The notes under the pieces: model-generated | Database searches by the model: none | The model's input: the letters and a program-made list of their open reading frames with translations, nothing else | Told to the model about the DNA's origin: nothing | Made by a program: the position numbers and the translations under genes | In this document: one piece after another, positions 22,496 to 33,761 of the stretch | Layout: every line of letters starts with the position of its first letter | How positions within the stretch are numbered: the first letter of the stretch is position 1 | Assembly (NCBI GenBank): GCA_030770535.1 | Contig: JASVEC010000001.1 | Location: 1,302,001 to 1,366,000 of the forward strand | Length of the DNA stretch: 64,000 nt | Source of the DNA: Batkoa obscura | Lineage: Eukaryota > Entomophthoromycota > Entomophthoromycetes > Entomophthorales > Batkoaceae | Direction of reading: 5' to 3'

Positions 22496-22711
22496 ATGTT
22501 TATCAATTTCAAATTATTATTAGTTCTCTTTTTTGTCCTTTTTGTTACTTCTGATATCTGTAGAAGATGTAATAAAAAAGGTGCTGTAGGTAGAACTTGT
22601 GTTGCTGATCACGAATGTGGAAATGCCTGTTCTGATTTTCCTAGTAGTCCAAAATGGGGTATCAATGGAGATTGTGATTGGGGCAGTTGCTGTTGTGGTG
22701 CCGACTGTTAA
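22496..22711 (+). CDS. Secreted ten-cysteine mini-protein, type B (gene 7)
   Basis: 71 residues. It differs from gene 5 by Ile for Thr at position 3, Leu for Phe in the signal peptide, and SSP for SSS in the loop before KWGINGD. The intron acceptor before the ATG (TTTTAG then AATATTTAAA) is conserved, but I cannot identify the matching donor. Either the UTR intron is longer or it has been lost. The promoter is the most diverged of the type B genes. Confidence 0.8.
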   Translation: MFINFKLLLVLFFVLFVTSDICRRCNKKGAVGRTCVADHECGNACSDFPSSPKWGINGDCDWGSCCCGADC

Positions 22712-22985
22712 GCTTATAAAATGACATGCTTGTATATTTTACTATTTTAAAGTATCATAATAAACAACGCTAAACTGGTTTAATACTGGTTTATTAAACT
22801 AATTTTGTAAAAAAACAAATTTGATTTTTGATCTTTGATTTTTAATTTTTATATCAATATCACCCTTTAAATTATATTTAAATTTACTTTGATTATAGCA
22901 TTAATAACAATAACAGTTTATATTACATAGAAAATATTTTCTTATTATTCAATTTGAAAAAAAGTGTAGTTTAACAAACATTATA

Positions 22986-23084
22986 TGGGGATGTATTTTT
23001 TTGTTTAAGAATTTTACCAACAATCTTTCCACTCAAATAGTGCTTAAAAGATGGAAAAAGTAATGAAGTCAAAAAAACATCCCA
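22986..23084 (+). mobile_element. Family 1 MITE, copy 11
   Basis: Its right end abuts the start of the upstream module shared by genes 8 and 2. Confidence 0.85.
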
Positions 23085-23651
23085 CATAAAATTAACCACA
23101 GCAATTGTATTCATTAATTAATTTGATTGACCAGTTTTTTTAAAAAATACTTTTAATTTGCTTGTTGCTTACTTTCTTTATTGATTGACTTGGTTGTAAT
23201 TAATTAAATTGAATTATCTCATAGTTGACTCCACTAATCGACATTAGTGTCAAAGACAGGGGTGTACATTATCCTTATTATTATGTTAGAAATTTTTATT
23301 AATCTTAAATGGACTAAATAAAATAAAATAAAATAACAAATACAAATCCTATTACACTATCTTACAGTTCATAGTTATTCATCACTTTATTTATTGTCAT
23401 AATTAAATAACAGTGAGTGTTGAAACCGATACTTTAGAATAGTTTTATTGCCCTTATGGATTTAAAACAATAAATCATTATATCAGTTGGCTTAACTAAC
23501 ATAACAAAATAAACGTGTCATGGTGTGGCTTTGCGTCAAGTTTGAACGTTAAAACTATCAAAGTTGATCGTCTATCTCCGAAAAAGTAGTATAAATAGCG
23601 TATAGAAGTAGATATCAGATTCATTAAATCCAATTCTATTATTGTATAAGG
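23085..23651. repeat. Upstream module shared with gene 2 (inverted, right copy)
   Basis: Near-identical inverted copy of 13038-13603. It ends at the donor of the 5' UTR intron. Confidence 0.85.
23590..23597 (+). promoter_or_regulatory. TATA box of gene 8
   Basis: TATAAATA 126 bases before the ATG in the shared GCGTATAGAAGTAG context. Confidence 0.75.
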
Positions 23652-23715
23652 TAAACATTTAATTTTATAATTTAAATATTAAATATTAATAACCATTTCC
23701 TTTAGAATATTTAAA

Positions 23716-23931
23716 ATGTTTACCAATTTCAAATTATTATTAGTTCTCTTTTTTGTCTTTTTTGTTACTTCTGATATCTGTAGAAGATGTAATAAAAAAG
23801 GTGCTGTAGGTAGAACTTGTGTTGCTGATTATGAATGTGGAAACGCCTGTTCCGATTTTCCTAGCAGTTCAAAATGGGGTATCAATGGAGATTGCGATTG
23901 GGGTAGCTGTTGCTGTGGTGCCGATTGCTAA
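23716..23931 (+). CDS. Secreted ten-cysteine mini-protein, type B (gene 8)
   Basis: 71 residues. It matches gene 5 except for Tyr in place of His in the Cys3-Cys4 loop (VADYE). The 5' UTR intron is at 23651-23705. Coding part and intron are type B, but the promoter upstream of the intron is shared with type A gene 2. Confidence 0.8.
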   Translation: MFTNFKLLLVLFFVFFVTSDICRRCNKKGAVGRTCVADYECGNACSDFPSSSKWGINGDCDWGSCCCGADC

Positions 23932-24264
23932 ACGTAGAATATAATATACTTGTTTGTTTTGATAACTTACAACAACATACATTTTTACGATTATTCAATA
24001 TTAAACACAATTCATCAAAATTAGAACTTTTATGTTAATATTTTATTGATTTAATTAACCATTTAGTAATTTTAATTTGTAATATCATATTTATAGTCTC
24101 TTGAGTTTGAAACCATTTTGTTCATTTATTAGTCTATTGTCAAAATATTTATACCTCAATATCTAGGAATCCCTGTTTCAACTAATATTCAAATTGTTAA
24201 AATGTATTTTTAATCATTGAATCAAAACGTCACAAGATGTATCACTATTATACTATATAGTAAA

Positions 24265-24361
24265 TAGGGGTTGTATTTTTGTTAAGAATTTTACTAACAA
24301 TTTTTCCGCTCAAATAGCGCTTAAAAGATGGAAAAAGTGATGAAGCCAAAAAACACCCCCA
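24265..24361 (+). mobile_element. Family 1 MITE, copy 12
   Basis: Full length. It is the last copy before the conserved gene block. Confidence 0.85.
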
Positions 24362-24705
24362 TATCTTGTAATATTTGTTAGCACATGAATCACTCTAAAT
24401 TTGAACCTGAAAGTTTATTATTAAAAAATATTCAAAGTGATTAATATATAAAAGCAGAAAACATTTATGTTATGAATTTTTTTTATCAAATATAAAGAAT
24501 GTATTTAAAATTACTTTGTTGATTTATAATAAATTATACTTAATACATTAATTACTTTAAAATAGCTACTATCTTTAATCCTAATATTTGAAAATAAATT
24601 GATATCTACTTAACTATCCACTAAAATACTAGGCAAAGCTAGCTAAAAAAATAGCTTAACATATCACTCCCCATTACTATTAAAAAAATTTAATTGTGAA
24701 TTTTT

Positions 24706-24807
24706 CTTACATAATTAGATGGTTTTATAAATTAAACGTTACTATGTAACTAGTAAAGTCATAATTATATAGCAACATTAAATTATAAAACCGTCCAGTT
24801 ACGTAAG
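24706..24807. mobile_element. Small foldback element, CTTAC ends
   Basis: Terminal inverted repeats of about 25 bases. The left end reads CTTACATAATTAGATGG, and the right end is its inverted, slightly diverged partner ending GTTACGTAAG. No coding capacity. Confidence 0.7.
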
Positions 24808-24982
24808 AAGCATAGCAGCCTATAATAACCGATCTAATAGAGTAAACATCTTTCAGGCAAAAAATACATGCTTAACCAAAAAAACTAAATTTATCTCTAA
24901 GCACCAATCAAAAGCATACTATCAGGCTTATTTGTTTTTATGTTCAAAACTTATTTTTTCTAAAAAATTAGTTCAAATCAAC

Positions 24983-27900
24983 ATGGCATCTCCATTAGCT
25001 TTAGAAGCGAGTGAAAAGTAAATTTAATAATCTAATAAATCGAAAACGTATGTTAATATATAATATAGGATAGATCTTCATGAGGCTGAGGATCGTATCA
25101 CGTTAGTCTTACAACGTGAACGAATTTTAAAAAAAATAGAACTTGAGAGAGAATCCATTAAAAATGATTTAAAGAAGAAGATAATTAAGAATGAGATGAA
25201 GAGTATCATCAATAGAATTTTGAATGATTTTAATAAAAGGATCGAATTGGAAGTTGAAGAGGAGAAAGAGCGAGCTAAAAATCAATTTTTGGTGGAAGAG
25301 CTTGAGAGAAAAGAAAAACTTGGAAGGGAAATTTTGGCTAAAAGGAAAAAAGAAAGAGAGATGAAATTGATTAAATACATGAGCAAAAAGTTTTTTGTTA
25401 AAACAAAAGGTGGAGTTTGGGATCTATTTGAAGTGAAGGATGTAGCTTCGGTTATGGTAAGTTTAGTCTTATTTGTATGCAGGCTTATTTTGTTAAAAGT
25501 TTAGGTATCGGTTATTGAAGAAAGTAAACTTAAGGCAGGAAAGCTAAACAAAATTTATCATTTTATGAAGGGAATTAAAGAAAAGGAAACTGAAATTAAG
25601 GATAATATACTGGAAAATAAAGAAGAAAAAGAAGAAATTTTATCACTATTTAGTGAATTTGAAGATTGGATTAATGAAATTAAACAAAACGCTAGCAATG
25701 ATAATGATTTCAATGAAATTAAAATGATGGTAAATTCCTAAATTATAATTTATTATCAAAATTATTTAATTTTATTTTTAGATATCTTCTATAGATATCT
25801 TATTAAAAAAAGCACACTTTTATTCTATCAATCTATATTATTTATTCATTATTAATTTTATTGATGAAGCAATAGTAAGTTATCATAGGAAAAATAGAAA
25901 TGATATATTGATACCTTAATAGAGTGAAAGTATTCAGCTAAATAATAATAACAAGTTATGCTTATTGAGTTTAAAGATGCTTGGAAATCAACATGATACC
26001 TTATTCAATTATATGTATAGTAAACTGTTATTTTTATGTCCTATTGTTTTACCCAGTTTAATTGATAAAGATAAAAATGTAATAAGCTCATAAAGTAATA
26101 ATAATAATAATAATAATAATATATTTATTAGGAGCCAGTTTACGGAGAATGGAAAAGCAAACCAGCTTTAATTGAAAATGGTTTACCTTATTTTGAGTTG
26201 TACTGTAAACTGATTTTAACTTCCGGCGATGGTATTATACCTGGTAATAACAGTATACTCCTCTATAATAATATGCTAACAAAGCTTAATAGAATTTGAA
26301 GATAAAAATGATCAGTTTGAGACTCAAGAGATTTGGATTTGGTTATTAAGATTTATTAGCAATGGCTTAGTTGGTTCCGAATATTCGACATATTTAAAAT
26401 TGATGTTAAAAGTAAGGTTATATAATTAATAATCAAGTAGTATTGACTTTATAATAAGGAATGCGGAACTAAATTAATAAAAGACTATAAAATACAAGGA
26501 ATTAAATTATTAAGATATTTACAAGTTGAATTGAACAATAAGCCAAATCAATCAATTATTAAAGAAATTAAAGATGAGATTGAACTTTTACTAACAAAAA
26601 ATATGGATGATAAGAATACGAATATTAGTAAACCTAAAGATAGTAGTCAACAGAAGGTTAGTGAATACACTATTAAAGTAAGATTATTTACTGTATAATA
26701 TTAATACGATATTAACTTTTTTTACTATTTAAATAGCAAACGTATGTTCAAGAAATGCAATTAGAAGCAGCTAATTATCAAAAAGGAATTTATATACTTA
26801 AAAAATTAAATCAAAATATAGATAATAAAATAGAATTAAAGAAAAAGAGATTCGATATACGTAAAAAAATACGACCTAAATTAAGTCAAATTAATAACAC
26901 AAGAACAGTGGTTATGGAAGTAGTAAGTAGATTAACTATTGATATTATGAATCTTGATTGATTTTTATTTATTTATTTAGTTGAATAATATTCAAGCCAT
27001 TTTAAATGATGCTAAATTATGTCATCATTCATTATATATTTGGACATTAAATTTTTTGGTGAAACAAGCTATTGTAAGCGAAATTTTAATTCTATATAAT
27101 TTATATGTTAAAATTAGTTTTATTTAAATAGAAACAAACAGAAACAGAAATTATATCCAATTTAAGTATGGCGTTTCCATTAGCAAAATTGTTATTGTTA
27201 CTATGCAAAAACAACTTTGAATTAAGAAATTTATTAAATATTCGATTTTATAAACGTTGTCCTTATATTTTACCTAATACTTTACCAAAGTATTCGGAGG
27301 TAAAGATTGTTATTTAAAATACAAAAAATATATACCAATTAATAATTAAATTGATTAGGAAATAAAACCTGAAATATATAAAAAAAGGATGGGTTATATT
27401 CAAAAAGATAATAGATTTGAAGAGTTGGATGTTTATATTAAGAGAATTAATGCTATCTTTTATTTATATTGTGCTTTATTACAGTTTGATGAAAGAGGTA
27501 AAATGATAATTAGTATAATATAGTAATAATAATATTAAATATTATTTTAGATGGAATTAATAATACTTATGGGATTGATCATGCATGGTTATGGTTATCT
27601 AGATGTTTAATTGTAGCACCTAATGAAGTATCAGCAGAATTATTAAATACCTTTTTAATAGTAATGTTCTTTAATTATAATTATTATTGTAATCTTAAAT
27701 TAATAATAAATAATTAGGTATGTGGTGGTAAATTAATAGTGAGTTATAAAGCCCAAACAATTAAACTAATTCAATATATTGAAAGAGAATATTTTCCAAA
27801 ATTAGATTTGAAATTAAAAGCAACTCAATTTAGATTACAAATTACATTGGAAAAAATGAAGGAGAATAATTATTTTATTCAATTTCCAATTGGTAGAGAC

Positions 27901-28242
27901 TTTAATGGGGAATCTAATAGAAGCTTATTAAAAACTCAATATGATAGTGCAAATAATAATAATGTTGTAGACAATAACCCAAGTTATACTGAGAATAATA
28001 ATCCGTTTTCATTTGCTAAAAAGGATGATACTACTACTCAGTTTTCATTTACTAATACTAAGAATGAAAATAGTAATACTCAAACTTCATTTGGGTTTAG
28101 TAATACTATTAATAATAACAATAATCCATTTTCATTCCTTAATACTAGTAACAATCAAACAAGGGAATTCAATATAAGTAACTTTGCTGATGGGTTTGAT
28201 GATGACGATGATGATGCCTTTGATGAATTAGATGATGATTGA
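24983..28242 (+). CDS. GLE1: Gle1-type mRNA export factor with two tandem Gle1 domains
   Basis: Fourteen exons: 24983-25017, 25069-25456, 25505-25729, 25782-25874, 25923-26078, 26132-26231, 26293-26411, 26459-26677, 26737-26922, 26981-27073, 27132-27299, 27359-27497, 27551-27660, 27718-28242. All join in frame to give 851 residues. The charged coiled coil (about 12-140) fits Gle1. Residues 446-735 match the Gle1 C-terminal domain: KKIRPKLSQINNT, the FYKRCPYILP motif, GIDHAWLWLSRCL and VCGGKLI. Gle1 activates the DEAD-box ATPase Dbp5 at the nuclear pore with InsP6. Residues 142-400 look like a diverged second copy of the same domain, with intron positions in the same places. The tail (735-851) has PFSF, FGF and an acidic end. 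An alternative is two adjacent genes, but there is no promoter-sized gap. Confidence 0.8.
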
Positions 28243-28254
28243 TTTAATAAAATG

Positions 28255-29607
28255 TTAGTACTTATAAGTTAAACTTAAATCTTTTAATAATGGATTATCT
28301 TCTTTTATTAATAAATTAGCTTGATAAGGACATATCAAATCATCATCAATGATAGTAGTTAAAGTATTAAAATGATTTGTTTTTATTGTTGATATATTAA
28401 GTGGAGTTCTATTCCATTGTAAATCTTGAATTACTTGTGGAATTGTTTTTTCTATAATTTCTAATTTATTAAATTTGTTTTTTTTGTAATAATAATAATA
28501 ATAATAATATAATATTATCATTAATATTAATAATAAAATTATTGGTATAACTATACTTAATATTAATGGTAAACTATTAGTAGTAATATTATTCAGTATA
28601 GTACTCTCAACATTATAATTGATAATTAGTTTAGTTTGATTTAAAGAAATAATTTGTATATTTTGATTGATTTTATTATTGTTATCTTTACCTAATAAAT
28701 AAAATAAATGATTATTATATTCAATTAAACACCCACGATTAAATGGTAATAAACCAGAAATACTTATTTTCTTCCAAAGATATGTTTTTAAATTTAATTG
28801 ATATAAATTATCTTTCATTCTACTATTATTACCTCCAATTAAATACAAATAATCTTCAATAATAATAAAAGAATGATTACTTAAATAAGCAGGTGGCAAT
28901 TCACCATCAGTTAATTGTAACTTACTTTGATTTAAATCTAATTCAATAAAACTTAAATAATTCATTTTAATTGCTTTCATATTAAGATCATTACCACCCA
29001 CAGTAAATAAATGATTTGAGTTATGATATTTATATTCACTATTTAATGTAGTTGGAAAATCAAAAGGGGTTTTACTCCATTCTTTCTGCTTAATAGAGTA
29101 CTTAACTAAACTTAAATTTGGCTTTAGAGTATTATTGAAATTTGAATAACCCCCAAATAAATATAAATAAGTATTAGAGTTATCTTTAATTAAATTAGTA
29201 TCTAATAAACTGGTTTCCTTTTTAAATATGGAGCTCAATTGAACATTTTGTTTTTTATTTAAGTTCCATTCATTCTTTTCAATATTATAAACTTGTATTA
29301 TTTCTCCACTTCTACTGTTTTTACCACCAATAAGCCATATCTCTCGATTACTATTCATTGCTATTGTTCTACCAAAGTTATTAACTATTGCTCTCCCTTC
29401 GGGTTTTGTTTTTTCCCAACGAATAACTTCCATCAATTGTAAATTTTGATTCAATTTAAGTTTATAAATAGCTGAATTTAATTGCTTAACTTCATTATTA
29501 CTATCATATTCAGTACCTCCTAAATAATATATAGTATCATTGATCAATTGACAATTACCATTATGTAATTTTGGTAGAGGTATTTGTTCAGATGTTGAAG
29601 TAGACAT
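28255..29607 (-). CDS. Kelch-repeat single-pass membrane protein
   Basis: 450 residues, no intron seen. Kelch blades are marked by YYLGG, WLIGG, YLFGG, FTVGG and YLIGG strands, each followed about 25 residues later by a Trp (for example IEKNEW, IKQKEW and KTYLWKK), giving five to six blades over residues 20-325. A strong transmembrane helix follows (about 347-370), ending in a run of eight tyrosines encoded by a TAA/ATA-like microsatellite, then a basic stop-transfer and a cytoplasmic tail of about 70 residues. There is no obvious N-terminal signal peptide, so an upstream exon or signal-anchor insertion is possible. Similar Kelch-TM proteins are common in early-diverging fungi. The role is unknown. 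It converges tail-to-tail with GLE1 with 12 bases between stops. Confidence 0.75.
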   Translation of the reverse strand: MSTSTSEQIPLPKLHNGNCQLINDTIYYLGGTEYDSNNEVKQLNSAIYKLKLNQNLQLMEVIRWEKTKPEGRAIVNNFGRTIAMNSNREIWLIGGKNSRSGEIIQVYNIEKNEWNLNKKQNVQLSSIFKKETSLLDTNLIKDNSNTYLYLFGGYSNFNNTLKPNLSLVKYSIKQKEWSKTPFDFPTTLNSEYKYHNSNHLFTVGGNDLNMKAIKMNYLSFIELDLNQSKLQLTDGELPPAYLSNHSFIIIEDYLYLIGGNNSRMKDNLYQLNLKTYLWKKISISGLLPFNRGCLIEYNNHLFYLLGKDNNNKINQNIQIISLNQTKLIINYNVESTILNNITTNSLPLILSIVIPIILLLILMIILYYYYYYYYKKNKFNKLEIIEKTIPQVIQDLQWNRTPLNISTIKTNHFNTLTTIIDDDLICPYQANLLIKEDNPLLKDLSLTYKY

Positions 29608-31744
29608 TTGATATTTTAATTTGTAATGAATTAATTGTTGTATAAAAAATGCAATATATTAAGTTTAAAAATGTGATGAGTATTATATTATCAAAACACA
29701 ACAAATAGAAATGGAATTAAAGAAAAGAGCTTTATCAATATATTGTAAGTTTTATACTAGTTTTATACTAGTTTTTGTTTTGAGTTTATAAATTTGTAAT
29801 TACTATTTTTAGTGAAGTTATTAATTAACCTAATTTTTCGATTAATTATTTTGGATTAAGTGACATTTGACTTTTTACTGTTTAATAAAAATAGATTTAG
29901 TTGAATTCTTTTTTAAAAATATAATAAGTAAATTAAAGTCTAGATGTAAAAAATTATTGTAATAATAAGCTAATTAAAATACAACGTTTAATCTAAATGA
30001 GTTATTAAATAAAAACTTCAACTTTCAAATAATATTTTTGTTTATAAAATTCATTAAATCGATTTAAATATGTTTTAACTTTAGTTTAGAACTAACTAGT
30101 TGAACTTTTATATTAAAAAAATGAATGAATAAATACAATTTAATTAAGAAAATTGATGCTGGTAAAAGACTATGAAAGCTATCATGTTTATTACAAAAAA
30201 AACTTCAATCAACTGTATTCAAATAATTCTATAATAATATTAATTAAAAGCAAATAAAATAGAAAATAATATCAGATAAATTAAAAAAATTCTGCTTAAA
30301 GCAATCATACTTTAAATCAAAATTTGCTTTTTTTGCTTGCTTTTTTTGTTTGCTTTTTTGAAAATTATTGAAAAATCTCAATCTAATTTGTTCTTTTTTT
30401 CTTAAGATAAATATAATATAGCTTGAAAATACTGTACTTAGAAGATATATTAAATTACTGAATTGAAGCTTGAGATTTTTAATCCAGTGTTTATATCAAC
30501 TAAAAATCAGGTAAAAAAAAGTTTAATAAGTTAATGAAGATAATTAATAATAATACTACTAAAGCTAAAAGAACTCTGATCTAACAAGCTTTAATATTCA
30601 AATATTAAATTCAACTAAATGCTTTATCGGTTAATTTTCAGTTCAATGAGACTTTAACTTTGGAAAAAATGCAAGCTTTTTGCATTTGAAAAAATGATCA
30701 ATAAAAGGTCACAAATATGAAAATCTTCGACTTTGCATCAAGTAACTTTTAGAAAAATTCGACATCACCATGCTTCTTTTAAAATTGTTTTTGGTAGTGG
30801 GGCTTACTATAGTTAGTTGAAATAAACTGGGGAAAATGAAATGAAAAGTAGTGGTTTTTTTTGTGACTTAATAATGCAATGAATTCGGATCCAATTCAAT
30901 ATCATTAACTTAAACTGTTAAGGGGGAGCTGCTTATGTCACTTTTTTTGTTTTACATTAGTAATAAATAAATAAATAAATAAAAAGCTAAAAATTAGAAA
31001 TTACATTTGTTAAATTATTACTCGTTAATGTTATGTTATGTTATTAACTGTATATTGTTGATACTATTATCTTACTTATCTTGAATTAACAAGCAGTTAA
31101 AATTGTATTGTAACAATGAAATCAAACTTTTGGAAACTCATGCATTTAACATGCCATTTTAAACTTTAATTAACGTTGAATAAATAAATAAAAACATGAG
31201 ATTGATTAAGTCAGTTTAATTTAAGTTATATTATTTAATTCTACATATTAAATAAATAATATTATATAGTATAATATAGTATAATATATACGCTATTTTG
31301 TATAATATAACTATGAATCATTTAATATAATATGGTGCTTATTATATAAGAATAAGAAATAAAATAAAATACCACTTTAAAAATGAGGAAAAATTCTTTG
31401 TAAACGGTGCTAAAATTATTTCCCCAACTATCAACTTAGTAGTTCAAGTTGATATTAGCATAAACCAAAAGTAACAAGGCATCATTTTCAAATAAGGTGT
31501 TAAAATAAATAAGATTATATTAAAAAAGTAAGATAAAAACAATTGCAATGATTTGATAAAAATTTTGAAAAAATAAAATAAAGTTTAATTTATCCTTTTT
31601 TTAAAGTTTACTTCTTTTTTATTTTTATTTAAATTATTTATTTGGAATTGGATCCTATCTATAAACTCAAGATCTCCCACTTAATTTGTTGTCCAACTAG
31701 TGCTTATATAAAGTCAATTTGAAATAAAAGTATATTATTAAAAT
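29608..31744. other. 2.1 kb divergent intergenic region
   Basis: It lies between the Kelch gene (minus) and the Ras gene (plus). It is very AT-rich with T-runs and a TGC/TTTTT-rich stretch near 30325-30360. No gene, repeat family or RNA recognised. Confidence 0.5.
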
Positions 31745-32585
31745 ATGAGTAAAAATCAATTCATAAGAGAATACAAACTAGTTGTTGTAGGTGATGGTGG
31801 TAAGTAATAGTTAATCTAATGATAAGCTATTATTAAACGCATTTTTATTTTAGCTGTTGGTAAATCCGCCTTAACTATACAATTGATACAGTCACATTTC
31901 GTGTATGACTATGATCCCACTATTGAAGGTAATTTTCAATCTCTTATTATAAATAACATTAAATATAATTATTCAATTCTATTTACTAACAACTTTTTTT
32001 CATAGACTCATATCGTAAACAATGTGTGGTAGATAATGAGGTAGCTATGTTAGATATCCTCGACACAGCAGGACAAGAAGAATACAGTGCAATGCGGGAA
32101 CAATATATGCGTACAGGAGAAGGGTTTTTAATGGTTTATTCAATTACAGATAAAGAATCCTTTTTAGAAGTATCTGCTTTAAAAGAGTTGATATTAAGAG
32201 TTAAAGATAAAGATATATTTCCTATTGTTATCGCAGGCAATAAATGTGACTTAGAAAGTGAAAGACAAGTTACAGTACAAGGTAAATTAGTTTTTTAATT
32301 TTTTATCTGCTATAGTAGCTATTTTTGTGACTAGATAATTATTTTTATTTTTATTTACACATTCGATTTTTAGAGGGTAAAGACTTAGCTTCCACCTTTA
32401 AATGTCAGTTTTTTGAAACGAGTGCAAAGCAAAAGATCAATGTAGAAGAAGCATTTTATACGTTAATAAGAGAAATTCGTAGGTTTAATAAAGAGTTAGA
32501 CCCCAACTCTAACACTAACAATATTCCCATCACTGAAAAAGGGTATAATGAAGCTTCCCAAGATGGATGTTGTGTTATTTTATAA
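31745..32585 (+). CDS. Ras-family small GTPase
   Basis: Four exons (31745-31799, 31854-31928, 32006-32281, 32374-32585) give 205 residues. G1 is GDGAVGKS, the effector loop is [15 protein letters not shown]3 is [22 protein letters not shown]4 is NKCD and G5 is ETSAK. The end is GCCVIL, a CaaX box CVIL with an adjacent cysteine that could be palmitoylated. The last residue, Leu, favours geranylgeranylation by the usual rule. Together these mark a membrane-bound Ras switch for morphogenesis or nutrient signalling. Unusually, splicing at the only consensus donor (G then GTAAGT) creates Ala where Ras normally has Gly13, so the P-loop resembles Rho/Cdc42. Confidence 0.9.
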
Positions 32586-33614
32586 ATTGCTTACAATTAT
32601 CCCGTTTACTTCTCCATTGACACACCCCTCTACATTCTAACGCGTCATTTTTTATCCAACCTTAGTATTTTTTATTCTATTAAATTAAAAAAATTTTATT
32701 ATTGAAGTATTTTATGGTTAAAATTCATATTTTTATTTTTAAAAATTAAACTTGTACTTCAACCTATCAAATTTGTTCTCTCCTTCATCACCTGTTCACT
32801 ATTTCCTTTAAAGTGTTTCTACCATACAACAAATGTTAGTCACCTAATAAAATATTATGATTTTTTGGTTCTGAATAGGTAGCTAAGCAATGAGAAATAG
32901 ATTAAAGTAAGTGGAAAGCCATTAAAGTTATTGTGGAAGAATAAATGGAGGATTACTTATATGAAAAATAGTAAAGCATTAAATTAGTTTTAATAAAAAT
33001 TGTGACGAGTAGCATTTTATATTATTTTAAGTTTATTACTACAGGGTTGACGGGAGTTTTATGAAAATTTTTAAAATAGTCCGAACTAAAAGAAAAAAGT
33101 TCAAATAAATTAATAAAATATTTGAAATTAATATATATAGGGTAAGTATTCTTTTTATAATTTAAATTTATTTATACATTATATTAAAGTTATTGCCTTT
33201 AAAAATTGAAGAGGTTGTTGTATAACATTACAAATAAAAGTACTGATAGAAAATATAAAAAATTCAAATACATCATATACAAAATATATGCGTATAAATT
33301 TATTGTAATAATAATATTTCATATTATATCAATGTAAAAATTACTGAGTTTTCAACTATTAAAAATGTTTAAATAAACTAACCCTACACTTAAAAAAGTA
33401 ATTGATTTAATATGTATAATTTTTATTAGAAAAATTTATAAAAAAAATGATCAGTATAAATAAATATTTATAATACTACTTTTTAACTAATATTACTAAA
33501 ATATTGTTTAATTAAAATGTTATTTTTAGAACTTCAACTTATTCTTTTACTATTTTAAAAGGCATTGTATCCCTAAATATTTCAATAATGAAAATAAAAA
33601 TATAAAAAACTTAC

Positions 33615-33761
33615 TTTAATAATACAAATTAAAAATATAGGGATATATTTTTTTATTTAAGAATTTTACTAACAATCTTTCCGCTGAAATAGCGTTTAAA
33701 AGATGGAAAAAATAACGAAGCCAAAAAAAACACCCCCATATTTTTAATTTGTATTATTAAA
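33615..33761. repeat. Palindrome with a MITE at its exact centre
   Basis: Arms of 23 bases (33615-33637 and 33739-33761) are perfect inverted copies, reading AATACAAATTAAAAATA on the left. Removing the MITE and one TA would leave an uninterrupted perfect palindrome centred on TA. Confidence 0.9.
33638..33738 (+). mobile_element. Family 1 MITE, copy 13
   Basis: Full length, flanked by TA on both sides. It is the only copy found between 24.4 and 53.8 kb. Confidence 0.88.

Larger units (their letters stand above)
23932..24982. other. Intergenic region between peptide cluster and conserved block
   Basis: It holds one MITE copy (24265) and one small foldback (24706). No gene recognised. Confidence 0.55.

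Noticed and set aside
29711-29760. ATG followed by a short frame and a GTAAGT donor on the plus strand, like a first exon
   Set aside because: No downstream exon with coding character is found before the Ras gene.
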